Origin: Bacteroidia bacterium
GTDB lineage: Bacteria > Bacteroidota > Bacteroidia > Flavobacteriales > Flavobacteriaceae
Reading direction: 5' to 3'
DNA: 64,000 nt
Assembly (NCBI GenBank): GCA_030427585.1
Contig: JAUIBW010000025.1
Coordinates: 1-64,000 of the forward strand
Shown here: piece after piece, positions 28,245 through 37,005 of the stretch
Numbering within the stretch: the first letter of the stretch is position 1
Layout: every line of letters begins with the position of its first letter
Made by a program: the position numbers and the translations under genes
Notes under the pieces: generated by a model
What the model was told of the DNA's origin: nothing
Database searches by the model: none
Seen by the model: only the letters and a program-made list of their open reading frames with translations

Positions 28245-28778
28245 TCACATTTTGAAAATTATCTTTTTTAATTTGTATCCATCTATTTTGATTAAATAGG
28301 TTTTTGGATCTACATAATTTTGAATATAATCATCAACTTCTCCTTTGTCTAGTAATCTTCCAGACATATTGTAAAGGCTATATTTAAGGCCTTGGGGGAC
28401 TTCTTTTATATGTTTAAAAGTTTTTTGATCTGTAGTTTGTTGACAAGTATCATCTGCCAAAAATCTATTGATAAAAGTAATTCTTCCTTGCTCTTCTCCT
28501 TCTAAGGTTACGGTAGCTGTATCATCAATGTCAATAATACCATTACCTGTTAAATCACCTAGAATTATTAAACAAGCGTTTCTTACTTTAATACGTACTC
28601 CAGCTTCAAGGTGTAGGCTTTCTGTAATAAAAATAACACCTTCTTCAGAATTTTCGTCCAAACCATCAACTACAGTGTTTTCTGTTACCGACATTAACTT
28701 ATAAGAAATGTCAATTTTAGTATTTGCAAATGTCATGCTTGTTAATAACAAGGCTAATAAGGGTAGAAATTTTTTCAT
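28245..28778 (-). CDS. Small secreted protein with sorting-like C-terminus
   Basis: Signal peptide MKKFLPLLALLLTSMTFA. The middle region (about 45-110) is a short beta-rich stretch (EGVIFITESLHLEAGVRIKV; ITFINRFLADDTC), like an incomplete right-handed helix or polymer-binding segment. The end resembles a type IX sorting domain (LKYSLYNMSGRLLDKGEV ... KTYLIKIDGYKLKKIIFKM), although the usual FPNP start is absent. The 177-residue length is small for a sorted protein. No relative is recognised beyond the tail. Confidence 0.6.
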   Translation of the reverse strand: MKKFLPLLALLLTSMTFANTKIDISYKLMSVTENTVVDGLDENSEEGVIFITESLHLEAGVRIKVRNACLIILGDLTGNGIIDIDDTATVTLEGEEQGRITFINRFLADDTCQQTTDQKTFKHIKEVPQGLKYSLYNMSGRLLDKGEVDDYIQNYVDPKTYLIKIDGYKLKKIIFKM

Positions 28779-29137
28779 AAAGTTTGGTTTTGGGGTTGAA
28801 CTTATATTTTGTAAGTATTAACTTACTTTAAATGATTTTTTTTCGTTGTAAAACACAAAATCAACGACAATATACGATATTTTATGCTAAAAACGTAAAT
28901 TTTTTAGGTTTAATATTGAATTTTATTTATAAATAGGAAGTAAAAATCACGTATGCCCTTTAATTATGGGTAGTTTAATAAAAAATAATTTTTTGGTTTT
29001 TTTAACAATTTTTAAATGTAAACACCATGTTCGTTTGATTTTTAATGAAACAATAAATTAAAATACATTTAGATATGAGTATTCGTTTTATTCATTAGAT
29101 TTATATTCTTATTCTTAAAATCTAAATTATTTCAGAA
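28779..29137. other. AT-rich divergent promoter region
   Basis: A 359-bp gap between divergent genes, strongly AT-rich. Small inverted repeats occur at 28811-28826 (GTAAGT, loop ATTA, ACTTAC) and a TCGTTG/CAACGA pair near 28843-28867. No full TAnnTTTG box with a spaced partner stands out. Confidence 0.45.
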
Positions 29138-31441
29138 ATGGTAAAACTGTTGTTGTTTTTTCAACAATTTAGCATATGGTTTAAAATATTGTTAAGCGAG
29201 TTATCTAATAATCTAATTAGCCTCTTCTTTATTTTGGCTTTATATTTTGCTTTATGGCACTTTCCTCAGACTATAGATTTATTACTAATTCTTAATCAGG
29301 CAGATGCCTTTTTGTTTGAAGTACCTTTGTATTTTTTCTTACTTATGGTTTCTGCATTTTTAATCTGGAATATCCCAAAGTATTTTTACTATTATAATTA
29401 TAAAGATATTTCGTTTTCTAATTTAATTGGCTTTGTTCCCAATCAACATTATAAATTTCAGGATAAAAATAAATCGGTTAGATATCATTATTTGGTAAAG
29501 GTACATATGAGAAAAGTACTGCCTAGACTACTGGCTCTTTTGTTATTGATTATTTCTGCTTTGAGTATTCTTAATGCAATGAAGCTTTTTGAACTTGATA
29601 ATATCTATACTAATTTTTTAGAACCAACAGATGCACTTATCTACTGTATTTTTTTTCTTTTTCTTTTGTCAGAACCTATTATATATAGTCACATGCAAGA
29701 ATTTATTAATAAGATCCCTAAGACTAATGCTTTTTTTATTCTATTGTCTGTAGGGTTGATTATTTTTATTATATCTCTGGGTACTTTAAATACTCAGGCA
29801 GAAAAAGATTTGGGAAACCTTTTTCTATCTAATTGTGCACTGACTTTGTTTTTCTTTACATTATCGTTTAATAGCTATCGGTTTTTAAAAGAATTTCCCC
29901 AAAAACTCTTTTATGGGATTGTTCTTTTCTCGGGTTTTATTTTATTGTTTTCTTTTCTTACACTTAATTTTATTCCCGAATGGGCCAGTAGAATAAACCC
30001 TTTATCAATTTTAACATTATCATTATTAAGCTTATTTATGATAAGTTTTGTGCTAATTCTTTCGGGTAAAAAGTTAAAACTGCCTTTGTTTTCTATAGTA
30101 GTTGTTTTATGTTTATTTTCTTCAAGACTTTTTTCAGAAAGTTCAGATCATTATCAGCTTACCATAAAGCCTTCTGTAATAGAGAGACCCGTTATGGAAC
30201 AATATCTATATCAATGGATAAAAGATAGAATTGATGTTATAGAAGAGAGAGAAGGAAAGTTTCCTGCTCTATTGGTTTCATCAGAAGGGGGAGGATCCAG
30301 AGCCGGACTATGGTCTTTTTTAGTACATAGTTATTTATATGAGAAGTCTAATGGAAGTTATTTTGAAGAAAATTTACTGTCCTTAACCGGAGCATCGGGA
30401 GGAAGTGTAGGTAATGCTATGTTTTTTGCAGAAGCACAACTTGCAATGCATAATAACAAAAAGGCTAATTTTAAAACTAAGTCGATAGATGGATACCCAG
30501 CTTTAAAATACAAGGCAAGTGCAGTGTATAAAGAAAATTACTTATCGGTTTCATTACTTTCACTATTAGGTAGAGATCTATTTAAGGAAACAACAAGTTT
30601 ATTTCGTTTTAAAAATAGAGGAAAGTTGCTAGAAGAACAATGGAGCCATACATACAAAAAGTACTTTTCTAAAAAGTCAGATGAAGATATTTTACAGAAA
30701 GAGTTTTTATCTTTTTATACTAATAATGCCAATAAAGAAAAAAAGAGAACCGCACCACTTTTACTTATTAATACCACACATACACAGACAGGAAACTATA
30801 ATGTAATAAGTCCTGTTAAGTATGCACATCTAAGACCACTTACCGGAATGAGAGATTTTATAGAAAATTTACAAAAAAGTTATCCTAATAGCTCTATTGG
30901 GCTATCAACTGCAATGCGTATAAATGCAGGATTTCCTTATATAACCCCGGTGGGAGAAGTGAAAAAAACTTCTGTTTCAGATAAACAATATTCTGATCAA
31001 TATGCAGATGCAGGATATTACGATAATGTAGGGGGGGTAGTATCTAAAGGTGTTGAAGAAGTTTTTAGGAATGTATTACGAGATTCTTTCCCAGAGTTAC
31101 GACATAAGATCGATATCAAACATATTATTATAGCTAATAGTGAGGAGCGTAAAATCATAAAAACACAAACACAATATAAAGCTCCTTTAACAACCTTACA
31201 GAATGTTAGATACGGACATACTCAGGAAATTATCAAAAAATTGGGAAGTAAGTATATCATAAAATTACAGCCAACCGCGATACCGCTTTCTTTTTCAGAA
31301 CCAGAAAATGAAGAAGAAGTTCTTATGATTAAACCCGTTTTACCGCTAGGTCGATACCTGTCAACAGTAGCAGTTAGATCTATGGAAGCAAGATTAGATA
31401 AGATAAAACTACAATTAGATTCAATTTTAACAACAAAATAA
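29138..31441 (+). CDS. Membrane-anchored patatin-like phospholipase
   Basis: A 767-residue protein with two parts. Residues 1-345 carry several predicted membrane helices (for example LISLFFILALYFALWHF, ALLLLIISALSIL, FFILLSVGLIIFIISLGTL). Residues 375-760 form a patatin-like acyl hydrolase. It has the oxyanion-loop motif SSEGGGSRAG from about residue 381, the nucleophile Ser420 in GASGGS and the dyad Asp624 in YADAGYYDN. The enzyme would cleave acyl chains from lipids at the inner membrane, probably on its cytoplasmic face. The topology is inferred. It is a single gene, followed after 47 bp by a toxin-antitoxin pair with its own promoter. The large membrane part is unusual for bacterial patatins, which are normally soluble or barrel-linked. 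Confidence 0.85.
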   Translation: MVKLLLFFQQFSIWFKILLSELSNNLISLFFILALYFALWHFPQTIDLLLILNQADAFLFEVPLYFFLLMVSAFLIWNIPKYFYYYNYKDISFSNLIGFVPNQHYKFQDKNKSVRYHYLVKVHMRKVLPRLLALLLLIISALSILNAMKLFELDNIYTNFLEPTDALIYCIFFLFLLSEPIIYSHMQEFINKIPKTNAFFILLSVGLIIFIISLGTLNTQAEKDLGNLFLSNCALTLFFFTLSFNSYRFLKEFPQKLFYGIVLFSGFILLFSFLTLNFIPEWASRINPLSILTLSLLSLFMISFVLILSGKKLKLPLFSIVVVLCLFSSRLFSESSDHYQLTIKPSVIERPVMEQYLYQWIKDRIDVIEEREGKFPALLVSSEGGGSRAGLWSFLVHSYLYEKSNGSYFEENLLSLTGASGGSVGNAMFFAEAQLAMHNNKKANFKTKSIDGYPALKYKASAVYKENYLSVSLLSLLGRDLFKETTSLFRFKNRGKLLEEQWSHTYKKYFSKKSDEDILQKEFLSFYTNNANKEKKRTAPLLLINTTHTQTGNYNVISPVKYAHLRPLTGMRDFIENLQKSYPNSSIGLSTAMRINAGFPYITPVGEVKKTSVSDKQYSDQYADAGYYDNVGGVVSKGVEEVFRNVLRDSFPELRHKIDIKHIIIANSEERKIIKTQTQYKAPLTTLQNVRYGHTQEIIKKLGSKYIIKLQPTAIPLSFSEPENEEEVLMIKPVLPLGRYLSTVAVRSMEARLDKIKLQLDSILTTK

Positions 31442-31445
31442 GACA

Positions 31446-31474
31446 TTTGTCATTTTTTTTCGTATTTTTGTCAT
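31446..31474 (+). promoter_or_regulatory. Toxin-antitoxin promoter with direct repeats
   Basis: TTTGTCAT occurs at 31446-31453 and 31467-31474, exactly 21 bp (two helical turns) apart. They overlap the -7 box TATTTTTG at 31463-31470, 17 bp before the antitoxin ATG. Equal-face direct repeats over the promoter suit autoregulation by the antitoxin or complex. Confidence 0.5.
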
Positions 31475-31487
31475 AAAATGTATAGTT

Positions 31488-31940
31488 ATGAGTGCAGTAT
31501 CTCCATTAGATTTTGATAGTTTCGAAAATAAAGGTTTATTACGATATCTTAACATAGATATCCCTTTGCGTAATATGTATGATTTTATTGAATTATCAAG
31601 AAACGGGATAGATAAAAAAGCACTATTACATCTTGCTAAGACTATTGGTTTCGATCTTAAAGAGCTGGCACATATACTTCATATGTCTGAACGAACTATC
31701 CAACGTTATGATTTAAATAAAAAATTAGGAACAGAAGCTAGTGCTAGAGTATTACAGTTAGCTAAGCTTTATGCAAAAGGAGAAAATATTTTTGGAGACC
31801 TTTCTCGTTTTAAAGACTGGATGGGGCATCCAAGTGTGGCATTAGCCATGAAGAAACCAAAAGAATTATTAGATACTACGTTTGGTTTTCAGTTACTTAA
31901 TGAGGAATTAGTTAGAATAGAACATGGAATTTTTGCCTAA
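31488..31940 (+). CDS. Xre/MbcA/ParS-type antitoxin
   Basis: Antitoxin of a RES-Xre pair. The N-terminal half has a Xre-like helical DNA-binding region (IELSRNGIDKKALLHLAKTIGFDLKELAHILHMSERTIQRY). The C-terminal half is the toxin-binding ParS/DUF2384 domain (ARVLQLAKLYAKGENIFGD; FKDWMGHPSVALAMKKPKELLDTTFG) and ends in the short tail that normally enters the toxin active site. The 150-residue length is typical. It overlaps the toxin gene by one base (TAATG), so the two are translationally coupled. Confidence 0.92.
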   Translation: MSAVSPLDFDSFENKGLLRYLNIDIPLRNMYDFIELSRNGIDKKALLHLAKTIGFDLKELAHILHMSERTIQRYDLNKKLGTEASARVLQLAKLYAKGENIFGDLSRFKDWMGHPSVALAMKKPKELLDTTFGFQLLNEELVRIEHGIFA

Positions 31941-32395
31941 TGCGAGTATATCGAATAGCTAAACAAAAATACATAAAAGATCTTACCGGAATCGGAGCAA
32001 AAACAGTGGGAGGAAGATGGAATCCTAAAGGAGTTGCTGTTTTGTATACTAGTACTACAGCGGCACTTTCTGCTCTAGAAGTACTGGCTCATTTGCCAGC
32101 TGCATATTTTCCAGACGATATGTCGATTGCCACTATAGAAGTCCCTGATACACTAATAACCACAATAGATATAGAAAAGATACCAGATAATTGGAATCAA
32201 ATTCCTGTACCCATCGAGATTCAAAACTATGCAATGCAGTGGATAGTAGAAGAGCAATACTTAGGAATTAAAGTCCCTAGTATTATAATTCCTAAAGAAA
32301 AGAACCTTCTAGTCAATCCAATTCACCCCAAATTTGATAAAGTAAAACTTCTTAATGTTGAACCGTTTTGTTTTGATACCCGGTTATTAAAATAA
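31940..32395 (+). CDS. RES-domain toxin
   Basis: NAD-degrading toxin of the RES family, named after conserved Arg, Glu and Ser residues. It starts MRVYRIAKQKYIKDLTG (Arg in the first strand) and has the signature GGRWNPKGVAVLYTSTTAALSALEVLAHL with the Glu, then a Pro-rich C-terminal part with NPIHPKFDKV. The 151-residue length is complete. Family members deplete cellular NAD when freed from their Xre partner. Carriage on a chromosome next to unrelated genes may mean plasmid-like stabilisation or phage defence; neither is shown here. Confidence 0.92.
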   Translation: MRVYRIAKQKYIKDLTGIGAKTVGGRWNPKGVAVLYTSTTAALSALEVLAHLPAAYFPDDMSIATIEVPDTLITTIDIEKIPDNWNQIPVPIEIQNYAMQWIVEEQYLGIKVPSIIIPKEKNLLVNPIHPKFDKVKLLNVEPFCFDTRLLK

Positions 32396-32548
32396 AATCT
32401 ATATGATAAATCTTATTTTTTCGTTAAAACTCTATCCAAAATTTACCATATAGATTTCATTTTATATAAATTACCAGCTTAATATGCGTAACGAATTTTT
32501 GGTTCAAACGTCATACTTACTAATAACTAATCTTAATTTAATAACAGA

Positions 32549-34630
32549 ATGAGTATAAAAATGAAAAATGTTTACTTTTTGACTGCATTTATTTTTGCTT
32601 TCGTGAGTTGTAAAAACGAAACAAAAAAAAGCGATAGCGAAAGCGAAGTAGTAGCTGAAGTAGAAAAGATTCCCGGCATAGTTCTGGAAAATATGGACAC
32701 CACTGTAAGTCCTAAAGATGATTTCTATAATTATGTTAATGGAAATTGGATGAAAAACACAAAAATCCCTGATGATCGTACAAGTTGGGGAGGATTTGGA
32801 GTTCTTCGTAAATCTACAGATCAGGATGTGTTAGATATTTTGGCAAAGGCTAAAAAAAGTGGAAAATATGGTGAAGATACAGATCAGGCAAAAGCACTGG
32901 CTATTTTTGATACTAAATTAGATACAGTAGCTAGAAATGAGGCAGGTATAAAACCATTACAACCTGCACTTGATGATATTGCATCAATTAAAAATTTAAA
33001 TGATTTACAAACTGTATTGGCCAAAAACCCTTCGGTTTCTTCTCCGTTTATGGGTATCGGTGTTCAGGCAGATCTAAATAACAGTGCAATGAATGCTGTA
33101 TATTTGGGAGCAAATGGATTAGGATTACCCGATCGTGATTATTATTTAGATCAGGATGAAAAATCAAAAGAGATTCGTGAGAAATACAAAAAGCATATTG
33201 TTAAAATGCTAAAAATATTGGGAGACTCAGAATCTGATGCAACAGCTTCAGCAAATAAAATTATTGAACTTGAAACCAAGTTAGCAGAACCGAGATTGGA
33301 TAAAGTAGAAAGAAGAGATGCTCGTAACTACAATAACCCTAGAACAATTGCAGAAGCAGATAAAATGCTATCTTCGATTGACTTCAATAAATTGATTAGT
33401 GATCTTGGTATCACTAAGAAGTTTGATACTATAATTGTTGCGCAATTACGTTATACTAAGGCACTAGATGGTTTCTTGAAGAATACTCCTATCGAAGATT
33501 TAAAAACTTTGGTAAGGTGGGATACTTTTAATAGTGCGACTAACCAATTAACTACAGATATAGAAAGAATTAATTGGGAGTTTTATAGTAAATATCTAAG
33601 AGGCCAGAAGGAACAAAGACCTGCAGATGAAAGAGCTTTGGCAGTAGTTAATGGTACAGTAGGAGAGGCTTTAGGACAATTGTATGTAGATGAAAAATTT
33701 CCGCCAGAGGCTAAGGAAAAAGCAGAAAAAATGATCGCTAATGTGATCGATGCTTATAAAGCACGTATCAAGAATTTGGATTGGATGGGAGATGAGACTA
33801 AAATGAAAGCCATCGAAAAACTGAACAAGTTTACAGTTAAAATTGGTTATCCAGACAAGTGGGAAGATTATTCTAAAATGGAAGTATCTGCAGATAAAAC
33901 CTATTTTGAAAATATGGCAGCTGTAAATAAGTGGAGAACAGATAAAAACTATGAAGATATAGGAGAACCCGTTGATAAAACAAAATGGGGAATGTCACCA
34001 CAAACAGTTAATGCATATTTTAATCCACTTAATAATGAAATTGTATTTCCTGCAGCAATACTTCAACCACCATTCTATAACTATACAGCAGACGAAGCGG
34101 TTAATTACGGAGGTATTGGAGCTGTGATAGGTCATGAAATATCTCATGCTTTTGATGATTCTGGAGCTCGTTTTGATGCTGATGGAAATCTTAAAAACTG
34201 GTGGACAGAAGATGATCTTAAAGCTTTTACAGAAAGGGGAGATGCATTAGCAGAACAATACAGTGCTTTAGAGGTGTTAGATAGTGTATTTGTAAATGGT
34301 AAATTTACACTAGGAGAGAATATCGGAGATTTAGGAGGAGTATTAGGAGCATATGATGGCCTTCAGAAATTTTTGACAGAAAATGGTAGACCAGAAAAGA
34401 TAGATAATTTTACGCCAGAACAACGTTTCTTCATGTCTTGGGCTACAGTATGGCGTACTTTGGTACGTGATGATGCTTTAAGAACCCAAATAAAGACAGA
34501 TCCACATTCTCCAGGTAAAATACGAGCTATACAGCCGCTATTAAATGTCCCAGCATTTTATGAAGCTTTTGATATAAAAGAAGGTGACAAAATGTTTTTG
34601 GCACCAGAAAAAAGAGTACATATTTGGTAA
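32549..34630 (+). CDS. M13 family zinc metallopeptidase lipoprotein
   Basis: Neprilysin/PepO-type endopeptidase. A lipoprotein signal ends at the Cys in FVSCKNE; a second in-frame ATG at 32561 (MKNVYF) is an equally plausible start. The N-terminal peptidase family domain runs from VSPKDDFYNYVNGNWMKNTKIP. The catalytic site is HEISH with His529, Glu530 and His533, preceded by the substrate-strand NAYFNPLNNEIVFPAAILQPP. The third zinc ligand lies in GENIGDLGG. The protein ends with the conserved Trp (KRVHIW). The 693-residue length is standard. It is expected to degrade small peptides in the periplasm or at the surface. A terminator follows. Confidence 0.95.
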   Translation: MSIKMKNVYFLTAFIFAFVSCKNETKKSDSESEVVAEVEKIPGIVLENMDTTVSPKDDFYNYVNGNWMKNTKIPDDRTSWGGFGVLRKSTDQDVLDILAKAKKSGKYGEDTDQAKALAIFDTKLDTVARNEAGIKPLQPALDDIASIKNLNDLQTVLAKNPSVSSPFMGIGVQADLNNSAMNAVYLGANGLGLPDRDYYLDQDEKSKEIREKYKKHIVKMLKILGDSESDATASANKIIELETKLAEPRLDKVERRDARNYNNPRTIAEADKMLSSIDFNKLISDLGITKKFDTIIVAQLRYTKALDGFLKNTPIEDLKTLVRWDTFNSATNQLTTDIERINWEFYSKYLRGQKEQRPADERALAVVNGTVGEALGQLYVDEKFPPEAKEKAEKMIANVIDAYKARIKNLDWMGDETKMKAIEKLNKFTVKIGYPDKWEDYSKMEVSADKTYFENMAAVNKWRTDKNYEDIGEPVDKTKWGMSPQTVNAYFNPLNNEIVFPAAILQPPFYNYTADEAVNYGGIGAVIGHEISHAFDDSGARFDADGNLKNWWTEDDLKAFTERGDALAEQYSALEVLDSVFVNGKFTLGENIGDLGGVLGAYDGLQKFLTENGRPEKIDNFTPEQRFFMSWATVWRTLVRDDALRTQIKTDPHSPGKIRAIQPLLNVPAFYEAFDIKEGDKMFLAPEKRVHIW

Positions 34631-34650
34631 AATATAATATCTAATGTGTT

Positions 34651-34679
34651 AAAACCCTGCTCTAAAGCAGGGTTTTTTT
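34651..34679 (+). terminator. Intrinsic terminator
   Basis: AAAACCCTGCT (34651-34661) and AGCAGGGTTTT (34666-34676) form an 11-bp stem with loop CTAA and then a T run. It ends the peptidase gene and may also serve the converging gene. Confidence 0.9.
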
Positions 34680-34681
34680 GT

Positions 34682-35335
34682 TTATATAGATTGACCTTCT
34701 TTAACTTCGTTCATTAATAAAAATGCTTTATTAACATATTCCTTTTCTAAAAATAAGGTGAAGTAGTTCGAAGTAGAAATAACTTCAAAAACAGGAATGC
34801 CTTCATAAGCCAATAGTTTAAAAATATAAAAATATAAACCAATTACTTTAGAATTGTCCTCGGGTAGTGCTATAGAAATAGAAGATAGGTCATCTGCAAC
34901 AGAGATGCATACTTCATTTTTAAAATGTTTCTCAACAGTAGATTTAAGTGACGAAGACACTAATATATTACTCTCCTGAAAATTACTGGAGTATGTAAAA
35001 TAAGCTTTTGTTTCGTTTTTTACACTTTCTAAAAGATTACTCTGACTGGTTAAAATACTATTAGAGTTTAAAAATGTGTACTCCGTTATTCCTGATCGTA
35101 CCATAATATCACCAAGATTCCTTAAATTATCGATGTGTTTTATTTTTCTTGGGTGATAACGCCTTAATGCCATTACAATAGAACCAGGTTTAACCGGCTT
35201 TTTCATGATTTTTTCCACTTTAGGTAATAGATCGACAGCTAACGAACTGAAATTAATAATGTCTCTTGATAGTGCGTCCTCTAGAAAAGGCTGATGCCTT
35301 AAAATATTGTGTACACAATCTGTAATTGTTTTCAT
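34682..35335 (-). CDS. ACT-domain protein divergent from aspartate kinase
   Basis: A 217-residue soluble protein. The N-terminal part is helical (TDCVHNILRHQPFLEDALSR; VDLLPKVEKIMKKPVKPGSI). The C-terminal 60 residues closely resemble the ACT repeat of aspartate kinases (EGIPVFEVISTSNYFTLFLE followed by AFLLMNEV). The gene is divergent from a monofunctional aspartate kinase with about 110 bp between start codons. I infer a sensing or regulatory partner for aspartate-family amino-acid synthesis, either binding amino acids or assembling with the kinase. No catalytic motif is visible and I do not know a named family. Confidence 0.55.
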   Translation of the reverse strand: MKTITDCVHNILRHQPFLEDALSRDIINFSSLAVDLLPKVEKIMKKPVKPGSIVMALRRYHPRKIKHIDNLRNLGDIMVRSGITEYTFLNSNSILTSQSNLLESVKNETKAYFTYSSNFQESNILVSSSLKSTVEKHFKNEVCISVADDLSSISIALPEDNSKVIGLYFYIFKLLAYEGIPVFEVISTSNYFTLFLEKEYVNKAFLLMNEVKEGQSI

Positions 35336-35448
35336 TGTTACATATTTAACATTCTGTGCAAATTTATGTTTTTTCTTTTAAAATATTTATTATTTGTGAG
35401 TTATTAATTAACTATGCATTGTTAAAAACAAATGAAAAAGTAAGATTG

Positions 35449-36783
35449 ATGAAAATTTTAAAGTTTGGAGGAACTTCTGTAGGATCTGTTGAAAACCTTA
35501 ATAAAGTAAAGGAAATTTTGATCTCTGATCAAGAAGATAAAATAGTAGTTTGTTCTGCAATGTCGGGTGTTACAGATCAGTTAATTCGTCTGGTGGAAAA
35601 TGTGAAATTTAATGATATTGATGCCATTACGAGAAATTTACATCGATTAGAAAGTAAACATAATGATGTTATTGATGAATTAATTAATGATGAGGAAATA
35701 AGAAATACACTTAAAGACGGTTTGTCTGCAATGATCACAGAAATGTTTGAGATCTCTAGTCAAGAGTATTCAGAAGTTGTTAATTCTAAGCTTATTACCT
35801 TTGGAGAAGCGATTTTGACATATATATTTTCTGGATTCTTAAATGCCGAGGGCATAACTAATGTTTTACTAGATGCAAAAGAGTTTATGTATGTAGGTTC
35901 TGTTGAAAATCCAAATATTGACAAGGTTGGTGAAAAACTAACTAAAGTAATAGAGCGTAATACTCATACATCCTTATATATAACTCAAGGGTTTGTATGT
36001 AGAAATGAGGCAGAGCAAATTAGCCATTTAAAAAGAGGAGGTAGTGATTATACAGCTACAATTATCGGAGCTGCATTAAACGCTTCAGAAGTACAAATAT
36101 GGACCGATATTGATGGGTTACATAATAATGATCCAAGATATGTTGAAGAAACACACCCGATCTCTCATCTTACGTATAATGAAGCTGCAGAATTAGCATA
36201 TTTTGGTGCTAAAATACTTCATCCTCAAACCGTTTCTCCAGTTGTAGGTAAGGATATACCAGTGCTTCTTAAAAATACGTTTGATCCAGAAGCACCAGGA
36301 ACCGTAATTTCTAATAAAACATATCGAAAAGGATTAAAAGCAATTTCTGCTAAAGATGGAATTACAGCGATTAAAATCAAATCAAATCGAATGTTGATGG
36401 CTCACGGGTATCTAAGAAGAATTTTTGAAGTTTTTGATAACTATCACACTTCAATTGATATGATCACCACTTCAGAGATTGCAATATCGTTAACAATTGA
36501 TAATACAAGCAATCTAGATGAAATCGTAAAAGAAATAGAAACCTACGCAGAAATAACTGTAGAGCAAGAGCATAGTATTATATGTATTGTAGGAGAATCG
36601 GTTATTAATGATAAGAATTCATATAAGCTTTTCGAAATATTAAACTTCATTCCGGTACGTATGGTATCTTATGGAGGAAGCAATAACAATATATCTATTT
36701 TGGTAGATACCAAAGACAAAATACCAACATTAAAGTTTTTAAATAAAAAACTGTTTCAAACTACTGTAGAAGCGGTTGTATAA
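35449..36783 (+). CDS. lysC: Monofunctional aspartate kinase
   Basis: Phosphorylates aspartate in the lysine/threonine/methionine pathway. I place the start at 35449, giving MKILKFGGTSVGS, the family's usual first strand. An upstream in-frame start at 35356 would add a hydrophobic stretch not found in homologues. Motifs: KFGGTSVGS (substrate/ATP), GEAILTYIFSGFL, GFVCRNE, KRGGSDYTATIIGAAL and WTDIDGLHNNDPR. A C-terminal ACT pair includes TSIDMITTSEIAISLTID. The 444-residue length lacks a homoserine dehydrogenase domain. It is probably feedback-regulated by an end product through the ACT domains. Confidence 0.94.
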   Translation: MKILKFGGTSVGSVENLNKVKEILISDQEDKIVVCSAMSGVTDQLIRLVENVKFNDIDAITRNLHRLESKHNDVIDELINDEEIRNTLKDGLSAMITEMFEISSQEYSEVVNSKLITFGEAILTYIFSGFLNAEGITNVLLDAKEFMYVGSVENPNIDKVGEKLTKVIERNTHTSLYITQGFVCRNEAEQISHLKRGGSDYTATIIGAALNASEVQIWTDIDGLHNNDPRYVEETHPISHLTYNEAAELAYFGAKILHPQTVSPVVGKDIPVLLKNTFDPEAPGTVISNKTYRKGLKAISAKDGITAIKIKSNRMLMAHGYLRRIFEVFDNYHTSIDMITTSEIAISLTIDNTSNLDEIVKEIETYAEITVEQEHSIICIVGESVINDKNSYKLFEILNFIPVRMVSYGGSNNNISILVDTKDKIPTLKFLNKKLFQTTVEAVV

Positions 36784-36813
36784 TTGTTTGTTATGTAATT
36801 TTATACATAAAAT

Positions 36814-36880
36814 AAGTAGGGCATAAGCTTGGGATATTATATCATACGTAATATATCTTTGTAAGGCGAGGGCCCTACTT
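36814..36880. other. Structured intergenic element
   Basis: AAGTAGGGC (36814-36822) and GCCCTACTT (36872-36880) are perfect 9-bp arms around a 49-nt interior. The interior holds a smaller near-palindrome (GATATTATATCATACGTAATA) and a TATCTTTG box (36854-36861). It could be a terminator for lysC with a long loop, a small RNA or a repeat. The following T run is short. Confidence 0.35.
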
Positions 36881-37005
36881 TTCAATTCTTATCATCTTCC
36901 TAATACCTAAGTGTATAGGCCGTAAAATTATTGTGAATACAAAATCCCAGTTTCATTTTTTAAAACTCATCATACGTATGTTTGCATGTATGTAAAACAT
37001 GACAT

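Noticed and set aside
35340..35448. Lysine riboswitch or attenuator before lysC
   Set aside because: The gap is about 110 bp, lacks conserved lysine-riboswitch structure and has no terminator hairpin or Lys-rich peptide.
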